A stretch of 64,000 bases of DNA from Typhlomys cinereus (lineage: Eukaryota; Chordata; Mammalia; Rodentia; Platacanthomyidae): the NCBI GenBank assembly GCA_023101885.1, contig JALPQD010000360.1, forward strand, positions 1,178,001 through 1,242,000, in the 5' to 3' direction. Positions 1 to 11,440 of the stretch are shown here, in pieces. The notes beneath the pieces are model-generated. The model was given only the letters and a program-made list of their open reading frames with translations. It was not told the DNA's origin and made no database searches. The translations under genes were made by a program, and so were the position numbers. Within the stretch, counting starts at the first letter, position 1. Every line of letters begins with the position of its first letter.

Positions 1-180
1 TGTGTTCCCCAAAGATAAGAAAGACAAAATATATTCAAAGACTTGCAGAGAAAAAGAGAAAGAGAGAAAACATGAAGGAGCACAAAGTTGCATCCATCCC
101 AGAAGTTATGCAAGCCTATTATCCATACATCTAAAATCTTTAAAATACGCTTAGTGCAGTATGGATGAGATAGAAATATA
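1..180. other. Unique flank upstream of the L1
   Basis: This is AT-rich sequence with no recognisable gene. It ends at the target-site copy that flanks the L1. Confidence 0.5.
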
Positions 181-194
181 AAAATGGATCTTTG
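181..194 (+). repeat. L1 target-site duplication, 5' copy
   Basis: AAAATGGATCTTTG here recurs exactly at 7138-7151 on the other side of the L1, fixing both ends of the insertion. Confidence 0.9.
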
Positions 195-650
195 GACCCC
201 TGAAGGCCCGCTCTCTCACATGGTCCAGGTAAGGCACCCTGCTCCCCAGGTACTCCACCAGAACCCAGGTCACCCTCTCCTCCCAGCCCCTCCCACCATC
301 CAGCGTGAGCAGCACTCAAGCTGCCCAGGGCTTAGGTGGACTACTGACCACGCCCCAGGTCCCAAGTAAAGCCCACCCATCATCCTTAGCCCCTCCCCCC
401 TTCTGCCTGCCTGGAACGCAAGCTGGCTTGCTTTCAGACCAGGTAAGGCACCCCTGTCTACTAAACCTGATTTAATTGATGTACTACTAACTGTCTAATA
501 GCCTCATCTTGGAAATAACAATAACAACAGATAAACACACCCAACTCCAAGGCAACCACTAGTCATAATTGCCAGATAGCAGTTATACCAACTCAATCAG
601 TTCAGTCAAAAACACATGGAAACTGTAAGGACTCAAGAGACAAAACAGCA

Positions 651-1732
651 ATGCCCAAGTCAAAGTGTAGATCCATGAGAAACAAAACCCAAGAAAACAA
701 ATCTCTCACTGAAAGAATTAACCCCATAGCTACAGATTCCAACCAGAACACATTCACAGAAAATAGCCAAGAAAGTCAGACCCAAGATATTGACTTTCAA
801 AGCATGATCATTACCATGATCAATACTATGAAAGAGGAAATCTAGGAGGAGTTAAATAACTGCATCAACCACTTTGAAGAGGAACACAATAGACACTTGG
901 AGGAGTTGAGAAAAATAGTTCAAGAAACAAAAATAGGTATAGAGCAGTTAAAACAGACTCAAGCAGAGTTTAAAACTGCACAAAAAGACAAGTTGTCCTC
1001 AACCCAGAACTCAACAGAGAGTCTTATCAGCAGAACAAATGAAGCAGAAAATAGAATTTCAGACCTTGAAGACAAAGTGGGAGTATTAACCAGTTCAATG
1101 GAAGAGGTTGTTAAAGCCAAAAAGATACTTGAGAGGAATATTCAAGAGTTATGGGACATCCTGAAGAAACCTAACATGCGCATTTATGGAATACCAGAGC
1201 AAGAATCCCAAAATACCACACCTGAGGAAAATTTTCAAACTATCATAAATGAAAACTTCCCTCATATAAAGAATGAGAGACCCATCCAAATACAAGAGGC
1301 ATTCAGAACCCCAAATAGATATGACCAAAATAGAAACTCGTGAAAGCAAATAATAGTCAAAACACTCCACATTCAAGACAAAGAAAAGATGCTGAGAGCT
1401 TCAAGGGGAAAAAAAAAGTCACTTTTAAGGGTAAACCTATTAAAATAACAAATGACTTCTCAATGGAAACAGTAAAAGCAAGAAGAGCTTGGAGAGATGT
1501 ACTTCAAGTACTAAATGAGCAAAAATGTCAACCCAGGCTGATATACTTGGCAAAACTATCCGTCATGATCAAGGGAGAATGAAAAGTTTTCCAGCACAAA
1601 GACAGCTTAAAGGCTTACATGTCTACTAAACCAGACCTTCAAAAAATGCTAGAAATGATACTCAAGCTTGAAGAAAAAAACAAGCATATGCAGGAGGACA
1701 GAAGGGAAGTATATAATACCACCAAAACCTAA
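651..1732 (+). pseudogene. L1 ORF1 (ORF1p), broken
   Basis: The frame starts MPKSKCRSMRNKTQEN and reaches an in-frame TAG at 843-845. It resumes at about 897 with a coiled-coil region rich in E, K and Q (residues such as RISDLEDKVGVL), and the RNA-binding domain begins with NMRIYGIPE. A frameshift near 1340 passes the frame to 1340-1582, where VTFKGKPIKITNDFS and SVMIKGE are visible. A stop at about 1580 then ends it. The C-terminal tail reaches a stop at 1730-1732. The span of about 360 codons fits a normal rodent ORF1. Confidence 0.9.
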
Positions 1733-2410
1733 AAGCCAAACAATACACTTACAAAAGCCACTAAACATAAAAAATGTCCGGAATTAAAAATAATTTCTCC
1801 ATTATAACATTAAATTAACTCACCGATCAAGAGACACAGATTACAAACTTGGATTAAAAACCACAACTCATCAATCTGCTGCCTTCAGGAAACTCATCTC
1901 ACCACAAAAGAGAGGCACATCCTAAAAATAAAAGGTTGATCCAAAATTCTGCAAGCTAATGGAACCAGTAAACAAGCAAGGGTAGCCATTATGCTATTGG
2001 ACAAAGTGGACTTCGAACCAAAAAAATTCATAAGAGACACAGATGGATACTACATTTTAGTCACAGGTACAATTCACCAAGAAGACTTCACAATTTTGAA
2101 CACCTTATACGGGCTCCTCCACATTCATTAAGCAAACACTACAGTGTCTAAAGGGAGAAATCAACGCCCAAACGATAATTCTTGGGGACTTAAACACCGC
2201 TCTCTCAACATGGGATAGATCAACAGGTCAAAAGCTTAACAGAGACACTTTGGAACTTAATCAAACCCTTAATGAAATGGACCTTACAGATCTCTATTGA
2301 ACTTTTCATCCACGCACAAAAGAATACACATTTTTCTCAGCAGCACATGGAACTTTCTCCAAAATAGATCATGTACTGGGCCACAAAATGAATCTCCACA
2401 TATACAGGAA

Positions 2411-2415
2411 AGTTG
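2411..2415 (+). repeat. TSD of the solo LTR, left copy
   Basis: AGTTG is repeated at 3028-3032. Removing the LTR and one copy restores the expected L1 reading (ACAGGAAAGTTGAAATTC). Confidence 0.85.
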
Positions 2416-3027
2416 TGCTGGGGCGATTCCCCCAGGCACACACTGTAACGGCTCCAGGCCGTCGGGGCGGAGAAAGGCGAATATGCTGCAGGCCCTTTAC
2501 CCCCACCCAAATCCAGGGGACTCCGGACACAGCAGGGAGTCTGTCAAAGCAACACTCCGTCACTCACTCATTCATTCACTCAGTTGCACAGCTCCTGGCT
2601 GTAACGACGAAGATAAGTAAAGCCTGACCGCCAGCACCTCCGCCTCTGCCCTCCAGAGACTCAGCCACAGACGGGGAGTTTATCAAAACAAGATCTCAGT
2701 TTATTGGGGGTAACAAATCAGCTTATATAGACAAAGAATCCAAGCACGGGAAACAAGCAGCCAATTACCTTGATGGTCAGTAAAGCACATACTCTGCATA
2801 GGTCAAACTAAACATAAATCTATGTTGGCTCCTATAAGCCAATTAGGACTCTGTGTAATGTGATCAGGGTTACGCCTAGGACACTAGCTCCCAGCACCAT
2901 CTTTGGAATGGTTTATATGGTGAATTACGTTTATTGATTTGCATATGTTGAACCAACCTTGTTTGCCTGTGCTAAGCCATGTCCTGCTCACTCACTCCCA
3001 GACTGTTATCTCTGGGTGGGCCCAACA
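2416..3027 (-). mobile_element. Solo LTR of an endogenous retrovirus inside L1 ORF2
   Basis: A 612-bp block without L1 similarity interrupts ORF2. Read on the minus strand it begins TGTTGGGCCC and ends CCCCAGCA, the TG...CA ends of a retroviral LTR. It has TATATAA at about 2718-2724 and AATAAA at 2700-2705 (both minus strand), the expected promoter and poly(A) order. It is flanked by AGTTG at 2411-2415 and 3028-3032. No internal viral sequence remains, so it is a recombination-derived solo LTR. The TSD is 5 bp, or 6 bp if the terminal A is shared. Confidence 0.88.
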
Positions 3028-3032
3028 AGTTG
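3028..3032 (+). repeat. TSD of the solo LTR, right copy
   Basis: This is the partner of 2411-2415, directly before L1 ORF2 sequence resumes. Confidence 0.85.
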
Positions 3033-6000
3033 AAATTCTAGCCTGTACCCTATCAGAGCACCATGGTCTAAAGCTTGACATCCACAGCACAACAAACAAC
3101 AGAAAATACACTAACTACTGGAAACTTAACACTATGATGCTAAATGAGAATTGGATTCAGGAAGAAATTAAAAAGGAAATTCAAGATTTCCTGAAAGTGA
3201 ACGATAATGAAAATACAACTTATCAAAACCTTTGGGACACAATGAAAGCCGTCCTAAGAGATAAGTTCATAGCTCTTGATGCCTACATTAAAAAAATGGA
3301 AACATCAGAAATAAATAACAATGCAACTTAAAGCTTTAGAAACACTAGAGCAATCTGATCCCAAAAGCAGTAGAAGAGAGGAGATTAGCAAAATAAGGGG
3401 AGAAATATCTGAAATTGAGATTAGGAAAACGATACAGAGAATCAACCAGTCAAAAAGCTGGTTCTTTGAAAAAATCAATAAGATTGATACACCCCTAGCT
3501 AAATTAACCAAAAGCAAGAGAGAGAAAATACAAATTAACAAAATTAGAAATGAAAATGGAGTTATCACTACTGATACCCAAGAAATTGAGAGTGAAATTT
3601 GACAACACAAAAGAAATGGATGAATTCCTAAGTAAGCACAACTTACCTAAATTGAATCAGAAGTTGTGAATTATTTAAATAGTCTTATAACATATGAAGA
3701 AATCGATGAAATAATCTCAAATCTTCCCACCAAAAAATGTCCTGGACCAGATGGATTCAACACAGAATTCTACCAGACATTTAAGGAGCTAATAACACCA
3801 ATACTCTTAAATTGTTCCATCAAATAGCAAAGGAACACTACCAAATGAAGCTAATATCATCTTAATCCCAAAACCCAATAAAGATACACTTAAAAAAAGA
3901 AAACTATAGGCCAATCTCTGATGAATACAGACGCAAAGATTCTTAACAAGATCTTAGCAAATCGGATTGAAAAACATATCAAAAAGATCATTCACGGGGA
4001 TCGAGTAGGCTTTATCCCAGGCAAACAAGGTTGGTTCAACATATGCAAATCAATAAACGTAATTCACCATATAAACCATTCCAAAATTCAAGACCACATG
4101 ATACTCTCGATAGATGCAGAAAAAGCTTTTGACAACATCCAACAGCCCTTTATGTTCAAAACTCTAAAGACAGTTGGAATGGAAGGAACCTTTATCAATA
4201 TAATAAAAGCTGTATACAACAAACCAACAGCAAGGATTATACTCAATGGGGAAAAACTTGAAGCATTCCTGCTTCGATCAGGAACTAGACAAGGCTGTCC
4301 ACTCTCAACACTTCTATTCAATATTGTACTTGAAATCTTAGCTGAATCCATAAGACAAGAAAGGGAGATAAAAGGGATTCAAATCGGCAAGAAGATGACA
4401 TGATCATATACCTGAATGATCCTAAAAACTCCACCAGGAAGCTTCTGGAACTAATACAGGAGTTCAGTAGGGTGGCAGGATACAAAATAAATGTACAAAA
4501 ATCAGTGGCCTTTCTCTATGCCCAGAATGAAAGAAGTGAAAAACCCTAAAAGAAACAATCCCATTTACTATAGCCCCTAAAAAAATGAAATACCTTGGTA
4601 TAAACCTAACCAAGAAAGTCAGAGACCTTTACAAAAGAAATTGCAGAAGATACCAGAAGGTGGAAAAATCTCCCATGTTCCTGGATTGGCAGAATCAATA
4701 TCACAAAAATGACCATCCTACCAAAGGCAATATACAGATTCAATGCTATACCAATCAAGATCCCAAAGCAATTCTTTAAAGAGGTTGATCAAATAATCTC
4801 AAAATTCATATGGAGGACACAAAAGACCCAGGATAGCAAAAGAAATCCTGAGTAACAAAAACACGGCTGGAGGTATCACCATATCAAACCTTAGTCTATA
4901 CTACAAATGCATAGTTATAAAAACAGCCTGGTACTGGCTCCAAAATAGACACACAGATCAATGGATAAAGGTTGAAGACCCAGATATAAACACACACCAT
5001 TACAGCCATTTTATCTTTGACAAAGGGGCCCAGAAAATCCAATGGAAAAAGAACAGCATCTTCAACAAATGGTGCTGGCAAAAATGGTTGTCCACATGCA
5101 GAAGATTAAAACTGGACCCGTACTTGTCACCATGTACAAGACTTAATTCCAAATGGATCAAAGACCTCAATATAAGGCCAGAGACTATAAAAACCTTAGT
5201 TGAAAGGGTAGGGAATTCTCTTGAGCTGATTGGACTGTGCCAACAGTTCCTAATCGGAAATCCAATAGCAAAGTCAATACACTCAACAGATGGGATATTA
5301 TGAAATTAAAGAGCTTCTGTTCAGATAAAGAGATTATAACTCGAACACAAAGGCAACCCACAGAATGGGAGAAAATCTTCACTAACCACGTATCTGATAG
5401 AGCTCTATTATCCAGAGTGCACAAAGAACTTAGAAAACTAAACACCAAGGGAACAAATGGTCCAATTAAAAAATGGGCCTTGGAACTTAAAAGAAATTTT
5501 ACCAGGAAAGAAATTGAAATGTCTAACAAATATCTTTAAAACTGCTCCGCATCCTTAGCCATCAGGGAAATGCAAATCAAAACCTCCCTGAGATATCATC
5601 TCATCCCGGTCAGGATGGCAAAAATCTACAATATAAACAACACCAAATGCTGGAGGGGATGTGGAGAGAAGGGAACTCTCCTACATTGTTGGTGGGAATG
5701 CAGGTTTATACAACCACTCTGGCGAGCCGTCTGGTGATTCTTAAAAAAAGTTAAAGATTGAAATGCCACATGACCCTGCTATTCCACTATTGGGAATAAT
5801 CCCCCATACAGCAAAAAATTCACCTCGATAGCACAGGCACAACTATGTTCATAGCAGCATTGTTTACAATAGCAAAGTCATGGAATCAACCCAAATGCCC
5901 AACAGTTGATGAGTGGATAAGGAAAATGTGGTATATTTATACAATGGGATATTACTCAGCCATCAAAAATGATGAATTAATGAAATTTTCCAGGAAATGG

Positions 6001-6542
6001 ATGGAATTAGAAAAAATTATATTGAGTGAAGTATCCCAGAACAGAAAATTAAGCGCTGTATGTACTCCCTAATAGGTGGATCCTAGCACCAGATCCACTT
6101 AGTGACACACTCAAAGATAAATCTCTGTAATACCTACAGTAATTGCAAAGATTACAAGCAGAGAGGGAAGGGGAAGGAGGGCCCTGTCAGAAACAAGGAG
6201 AGAGGGGATCATGATACAGCAGAGAAAATAAGCCACTATCAAGGACTGCAAGTAAGTAGTGAGACATCTGGTTGGGCTTGCAGACTCTCCTTACTAGTCA
6301 CTTGTGTCTGATGGGGTTTGATCTCACCAGAAAGGAATCTGGCAGATAGAAGGTAACCATCCTGCAAATGGGAGACTGATCCCCCTTCACCATGGTCTCC
6401 TACTCTTATTCCATCTACCTTTGAATCAACTCTTATAATAAGACTCTATTTTAAAAGCATTTTATCTCTGGCCAGGGGGTGATATCCAATACCCATCAGG
6501 ATGGAGCAAAGGGCAGTGCAGGAGCACCAAACCTGAAAAAAA

Positions 6543-6590
6543 AATCAACAAACCATAATTCAGAAAATCAACAAACCATAATTCAGAAAA
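6543..6590 (+). repeat. Two-copy 23-bp tandem repeat in L1 3' UTR
   Basis: AATCAACAAACCATAATTC and its next bases occur twice in tandem with a 23-bp period (6543-6565 and 6566-6588). Confidence 0.8.
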
Positions 6591-7137
6591 TCAGAGACTC
6601 TACATCAACCACCTGCAACCAGGCCAGCCTAATCTCTCCCCATCCTAAAGCTCAGGGAAATTTGTGGAAGAGGGGGCAGTAAGACTGTAAGAGCCTAAAG
6701 ATGGGGAGGAGCAATGATATGCAAGATACTCCATATAAGTTAGGGCCAAAGTAATCAAAATAGGACTTTGCATGACCTGTGCAATGACAAACATATCATT
6801 GAACCCCCAAAGTCTAGTATGGATCACAGGCACTAGGATCCTTAGAGGCAAAGGATTAAGAACCACAATAGTGTTCCTATACTAAAGGGGAACACAAGAA
6901 AGAGCTCTAGGCAATGCCACTGAGTCCTTACACCTCGTCAGAGAGGAGGACCCAGAGGGAAGTTTGACAGACACACTAAAGGATGCTCCAGGAATGGGGG
7001 GGGCACTGGGAGAAGGGGAGGGAAGGGGGAAAGGAAAGGGAAAGAAGGGAGGGATAGGGGGGTCCAGGAAGGGGAAGAGGGAGGAAGGGGAATGGGGTGC
7101 TTATCAACTTTGTATGAGTGGAAGAAATAAATATAAA

Positions 7138-7151
7138 AAAATGGATCTTTG
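7138..7151 (+). repeat. L1 target-site duplication, 3' copy
   Basis: This is the exact partner of 181-194. The A-run just before it is the remnant of the L1 poly(A) tail. Confidence 0.9.
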
Positions 7152-8151
7152 ATAGGTATTAGAATATTGGTAAAAAATGAGAAAATTCTTCATTTAATGT
7201 AAATGCATGGGAGAAGTGACCACCAAGCATAGCAATGAAATGAGAATTACAGGTAAGAAGCAATTAAAAACATAAGAAAACATCTTAGGTAACTTCAGGC
7301 TGATAAATTTAAAAAGGTTGATGAAATGGAGACTAAGGAAACATTTTGGATCAGAATTTTATTTGAAAAAGAAGAATATAAAAATCTAAGGTTCAAAACC
7401 CTGAGGGGAAAAATTAGTCAAAGGATGGCAGCAGTCCCAGGTGACCTCATGCATGATGTCATACGGCGTTGGAACAAATGGATGGAACTTGGTGGGAGCT
7501 CTCCTTGGGTGGCTCATCCACGAGATGTCCAGGGTCTCGTGGGGGCCAGGCAGATGGCAGGACTTGCACAAGTGGTATGTGTGTGGGGTAGGTGGGGGGT
7601 TGGCTGTGGGGAACGGCAACAGGCAGTCATGTCGCTGCTGTGGAAAGGACAGGTGCTACTCCCCTCCAAACAATTGGTGACAGAACATGAGCCCACCCTG
7701 AATTCAATTCAATGCCAATTATGGAAGCCAGGCAGGCAAAGCACTGGCAAACTGGAGCATACCTGTGAGCTACCAGTTGGCAAGCTCTCCTGGACTGAGC
7801 GAGCTAAAAGGAAAAAAAAAAAAAGCACAGGATTTAGCGAGAGCTGAGCTCCTTGGCATTTTCCAGAATCATTCTCCAAACTCATTCTTGGAAGATCTAA
7901 TTTCCTTTTCCAGTCCTTCGGAGTGGGACATTTTGCTCAATAGTTTTCCGCCAGCACCACACCCAGCCAACTGAGCGACATGAAGAGTTTGCCTTTTACC
8001 TCACTTTGAACACTTCTAGGCTGTGATAAAAGAACGTTGCACTGTTTCAAACAAATCACTCACGTCATTCATTCAACAAACATTTATATAGCACCCACCC
8101 TGCAGGTACCCGCTACTATAAAGCATGGAGCCAGAGCAGTGAGCAGTTACC
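7152..8151. other. Intergenic, no gene recognised
   Basis: This is unique-looking sequence. An open frame of 173 codons (7326-7847, +) has a Trp/Gly-rich, low-complexity translation with no recognisable domain, and other frames are equally open, so it is not called a gene. The segment 8060-8150 (CATTCAACAAACATTTATATAGCACC) looks like an old L2/MIR-type 3' end. Confidence 0.5.
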
Positions 8152-8345
8152 AGGATAAGCCTGCCATCCCAGCTACCAGGAAGGCATAAGATCGGAGAGT
8201 CATGAGTTCAAGGCCTGCCTGGGCAAGTGAGTGAGATGCTGTGTCGCAGTGGTAGAGTGCTTGCCCGACATGCGCGAGGCCCTACGTTCAGCCTCTAGTA
8301 CCACAAAAGGAGAAAGTTCAACCTCTAGTACCACAAAAGGAGAAA
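8152..8345 (+). mobile_element. Composite B1/ID-type SINE
   Basis: The left part has B1 features (CCATCCCAGCTACC, AGTTCAAGGCCTGCCTGGGC). The right part has ID-type tRNA-like boxes (GCAGTGGTAGAGTGCTTGCC, then CCTCTAGTACCACAAA). A 30-bp unit is duplicated in tandem at its 3' end (8286-8315 and 8316-8345, one mismatch). It is an old copy. Confidence 0.75.
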
Positions 8346-8611
8346 GTTCAACGAATTCTCTGCAGTTCTGAGGGTTTTATAATTAGGACTCATTTGCAGG
8401 TATTCAAAGTCCAAACCAGAAAACACAGGATTTCCAGTGTGCCAGGGACCCGTCAATGGGGCAAACTGGCTGGGTGCACGTGAGTGACATCTGCAGCTGT
8501 GATGATGCCCCTCCCCACCCCCTATGTATTCACTGACTGTGGTTCTCGGCTGCTTTTGTGTGTTTTTGTAAGGTTAAAGGTATCAAAATGTTCAATTTGA
8601 TGCATCAAAAC

Positions 8612-8820
8612 TATAACCTTGGGATTGGAGAGCCTTTGCTTTGCAAACAATAGGACCTGAGTTCAGATCTCCCAGATTCCACATAAAAATGCCAGCCGGA
8701 AGTGATAGCGACCCTGCAAAGGCAGAGCCTGGGAAACCCCAGAGCAAAACAATAAGGGGGTAGAGCAATCCCGTACAATTCACAAAATCACCCTTGGGCT
8801 TCCACAGGCACACGCACTAG
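8612..8820 (+). mobile_element. Diverged B2-like SINE
   Basis: The segment shows the family landmarks GGACCTGAGTTCAGATC (B box), CACATAAAAATGCCAG, GCAGAGCCTGGGAAA and TCACCCTTGGGCTTCCACAGG in order, with many substitutions. Confidence 0.75.
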
Positions 8821-8889
8821 AGTGTTTCCTGATACATGCTCGCTGTCTCTCTCTTAGTCTCTCTCTCCTTTAAATCCAGGACCATTCCC

Positions 8890-9250
8890 TCCATTAGAGT
8901 TTAAACATGAAGCTTCCTCCACAGCCTCATGATTTGCACACATGGTCCCCAGTCGATGGTGTTATTTGGGGAGATTGTGGAAACTGGGGGAGGTGGGGCC
9001 TAGCTGGAGGAAGTGTGTCTCTGGGGACCTGCCTCTTAGGTTATGCAGGCCCCCTGGCCTCCCCACACTTTTGGCTTCCCAATTGCCCCGAGGAGAAGCA
9101 GCTCGTGGCACTGTGGGCCCCTTTTCTGTAGCCATGATTTCTTGGGGTCAAACAACCATGGCCTGAACCCTAGAAACCGTGAGCCACTTCAGTCATCTCC
9201 ATCGAGCGTTTTGTAACAGCAACGCAAAAGGTAAATACTCCACCTTCTGC
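8890..9250 (+). repeat. LTR-like interspersed repeat (GGTGGGGCC family)
   Basis: GGAGGTGGGGCCTAGCTGGAGGAAG and the downstream order of motifs resemble the rodent LTR-type repeat also seen at 17480-17880, 44555-45440 and 54300-54640. The family name is not assigned. Confidence 0.5.
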
Positions 9251-9379
9251 CAGAACTGTCCTTTCTGCCCCTCTTTCTCTTATTGCTGCATCCTCTGAAG
9301 CAAAGACAGAGGTGGGAAGGCTCGGGGTGGTGCAGGACAAAGCCGGGGTCCACCGAGACTCTCTTTCAGCCACTGCTCT

Positions 9380-9715
9380 TCTCGCATGACTGTTGCTTCA
9401 TACGCAGACATACTTGCGAGGAGGCAGCTTGGATTCCGTGACTGGCCTCAGAGCACCCACGTGGTGCCCGATGCTTCTTTGCCGCCTTAGTCCCTGAGGA
9501 TGGAGGCTGCTTGCTGTAGCCCTGTCTCTCCGCACTGTGTTGAGAGCAGCTCCAGGACGCCCGACACGGTCCCGGTTCCCCAGGTGGGTCCAGACAGGAG
9601 CCCACCAGCACAAGATGACACAGTCCCCTCTGGACGGACTCTCATCTCTCCAGGGAGATGATGGGCACTCTTGTCACCAACCTCAGAGTCACTCGACAGC
9701 TTGTCTTCACCTTTT
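9380..9715. other. Unique CpG-containing intergenic stretch
   Basis: No repeat or gene is recognised. CpG dinucleotides are more frequent than nearby (around 9410-9580), but no coding pattern is seen. Confidence 0.4.
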
Positions 9716-10060
9716 CATTATATTTTTTAGATAGTTGTATCAAGGATCGGGTTCCATTCTGGCGTCTCCATTACAGGTGTGTCATTATACTTTGATCGGT
9801 TCTGTCCCTTCCCTCACCAGGCCCCTCCCACCCACCTCCCCACCCACCCCAGGCGTGCCCTCTGGTTTCCTCCTTTTCCTAGATAGCCAGCACTCTCTTA
9901 TCACACATATTTATTACATTCTTCCCCCCACCACCACCACTTTAAGATCTCTTCCTCCCCACTTTAGGCTTTAGGACTCTGAGTCCGCTTCTGAAGCCTT
10001 CATCTCATCTCTCTGTGAAGAAGCCTTTGAATCCCCCATTGACTCCGGGGTCATTTTGTT
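9715..10060 (-). mobile_element. L1 3' UTR fragment, antisense
   Basis: Pyrimidine-rich CCCTCCCACCCACC sequence and the flanking order match, in reverse, the G-rich 3' UTR of rodent L1s. It is old and truncated. Confidence 0.5.
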
Positions 10061-10194
10061 TGCCTAGTGTGTCAGTCCCGAGGAAACTGACTCACCACAT
10101 CATGGGCAGCCATTTGTTATTCTAAAGGTGGCAGATTAGAACAAATCTCATTAACAGAGCCAGCTTCTTTGGCATTGTGGTTTTATTTATAGCT

Positions 10195-10315
10195 GCAGCT
10201 GACATTTATTGTGCATTTGATACATGCCAGGGCCTGTGTTAAGCACTTAGGTGAATTATCATATGTAGCCCTCATTTCTATTGTAAAGAAGTCCTGTGGA
10301 CTGAAGAGAGTGAGG
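10195..10315 (-). mobile_element. MIR SINE relic
   Basis: TGACATTTATTGTGCATTTGATACATGCCAGGGCCTGTGTTAAGC is a diverged antisense MIR 3' region (pattern: lowest-order 'increasing age' mammalian SINE). Confidence 0.6.
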
Positions 10316-10325
10316 TCCTATTTTG

Positions 10326-10519
10326 ATCCTTATTTTATTTTTCAAATTTTTAGCACTTACTTATTTACCATGTGTATGGACATGTGTGCATGTGCAACAA
10401 TGCACTTAGAGATACCAGAGGACAAGTCTGTGGGAGAGGATGCTCTCCTTCCAACATGTGAGTTTGGGAGATCAAGGGAGTTTGGTGGCAAGCACCTTCA
10501 CCCACTGAGCCATCTCACC
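10326..10519 (-). mobile_element. B3-like SINE, antisense
   Basis: A GTGTG-rich 5' edge runs to the inverted tRNA-like head CACTGAGCCATCTCACC at 10503-10519. Confidence 0.7.
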
Positions 10520-10523
10520 TTTG

Positions 10524-10950
10524 TTGCAGTTTGCCTGCAGCATTGCTGATAAATGACCATCACACAGCTTAAGAGAACAAGGAGTTTACTTTCTTACAAC
10601 AGTCCGGTTACAGTTCTCAGTCCAGCTTGAAGGGAGAGCACACACCAACACCAGGGCCGAGGGAACTGGCCACCATCACCACATAATGCCTGAGAGATGG
10701 ACAATCCTTACTTGCCAGACCAGCATGTCTGGCCAAGTACACAGAAGGATGCCAACTCTCTCAACCAGCTCTCTGTGATTTATGCAGGGCCTAATCCCAC
10801 AGCACCATGGGCTGGGTCTTCCCCAGCAGCTAGACAATCTCCTTCAGGTTCGCTCTGGGCTTAACTCAACCATCAACTCTCTACAACTGTGCCTAAAGCC
10901 CTCAACATCAAGTCAACACCTGTGCTTACCTATGACACCCTTATTTTATT
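10524..10950 (-). repeat. 430-bp LTR-like repeat, copy 1 of 3
   Basis: This closely parallels 15915-16345 and 51805-52240 along its whole length. Shared landmarks are GTTACAGTTCTCAGT, GGACAATCCTTACTTGCCAGACC, CAGCATGTCTGGCCAAG and the pyrimidine-rich end. The minus strand carries an AATAAA-like signal in the other copies, which suggests a solo-LTR-type element read on the minus strand. No name is assigned. Confidence 0.75.
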
Positions 10951-10989
10951 TTTAAGGCAAGAAAAGCATGAATACTTAAGTAAACTTCA

Positions 10990-11440
10990 TTTTTTCTAAT
11001 TATTTTTTTCTTTTTGACAATTTTTACACTGGTACAATGTATTGGGATCACATTCATCACTCTGCAGACACTTCCTCCCAACTGGTCCCCCTCCTATTTG
11101 CGTGTTTTGTTTTGTTTTGTTTGTTTTCTGCAGCTGCTCTGTGTTCCTGATTGCCGTAGCCATGTCATGACCGAGGACAGCACTTCACAGCGCCCTTCCC
11201 CCTTACTCTGACTCTTACCATCTTTCTGCCCCCTCTTCCTCAGTGTTCCCTGGATCTTGCAGGGGTGACATAGTTGTCCTCAGCTGGGGCTATGCTCTCA
11301 GCGTTCCCTTGTTCCCAGCACTGAGCAGTTACAGTCTGTGTCTTCACTGCTGCCCACTGCAGACAGAAGCTTCTCCAATCCAGGCTAAGATCATTACTCA
11401 TCTCGGGGCATAAACATAAATATCTAGAAGACAGTCTGAC
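10990..11440 (-). mobile_element. L1 3' UTR fragment, antisense
   Basis: A poly(T)-rich start is followed by motifs common to antisense rodent L1 3' UTRs (CACTTCCTCCCAACTGG, ACCATCTTTCTGCCCCCTC, AGTGTTCCCTGG). Confidence 0.55.

Larger units (their letters stand above)
1774..6072 (+). pseudogene. L1 ORF2 (endonuclease/reverse transcriptase), broken
   Basis: ORF2 starts MSGIKNNFS at 1774 and ends VCTP-stop at 6072. It has the endonuclease region first, then reverse transcriptase (4000-4440, with SIDAEKAFD and RQGCPLS blocks), then the C-terminal segment (MGYYSAIKNDE near 5945). Many frameshifts and stops break it, and a solo LTR splits it at 2416-3027. At about 4395 a small deletion removes the residues leading into the catalytic FADD box, so Gly-Lys is followed directly by the DNA for D-D in another frame. 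The net length without the LTR is about 3.68 kb, somewhat short of the usual 3.8 kb. Confidence 0.93.
195..7137 (+). mobile_element. Full-length, inactivated L1 (LINE-1) with solo LTR inside
   Basis: The element has a 5' UTR (195-650), ORF1 (651-1732), ORF2 (1774-6072) and a 3' UTR (6073-7137) with the usual G-rich polypurine tract at about 6990-7095. It is flanked by a perfect 14-bp TSD. Subtracting the LTR insertion leaves about 6.3 kb, a normal full length. Both ORFs carry stops and frameshifts, so it is not autonomous. The 3' end has only a short A-rich tail merging with the TSD. Similar 3' ends occur at 13946-14080 and 45029-45267. Confidence 0.95.

Noticed and set aside
7326..7847. 173-codon open frame
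   Set aside because: The translation is Trp/Gly-rich with no domain, overlapping frames on both strands are also open, and there is no promoter, splice or codon-usage support.
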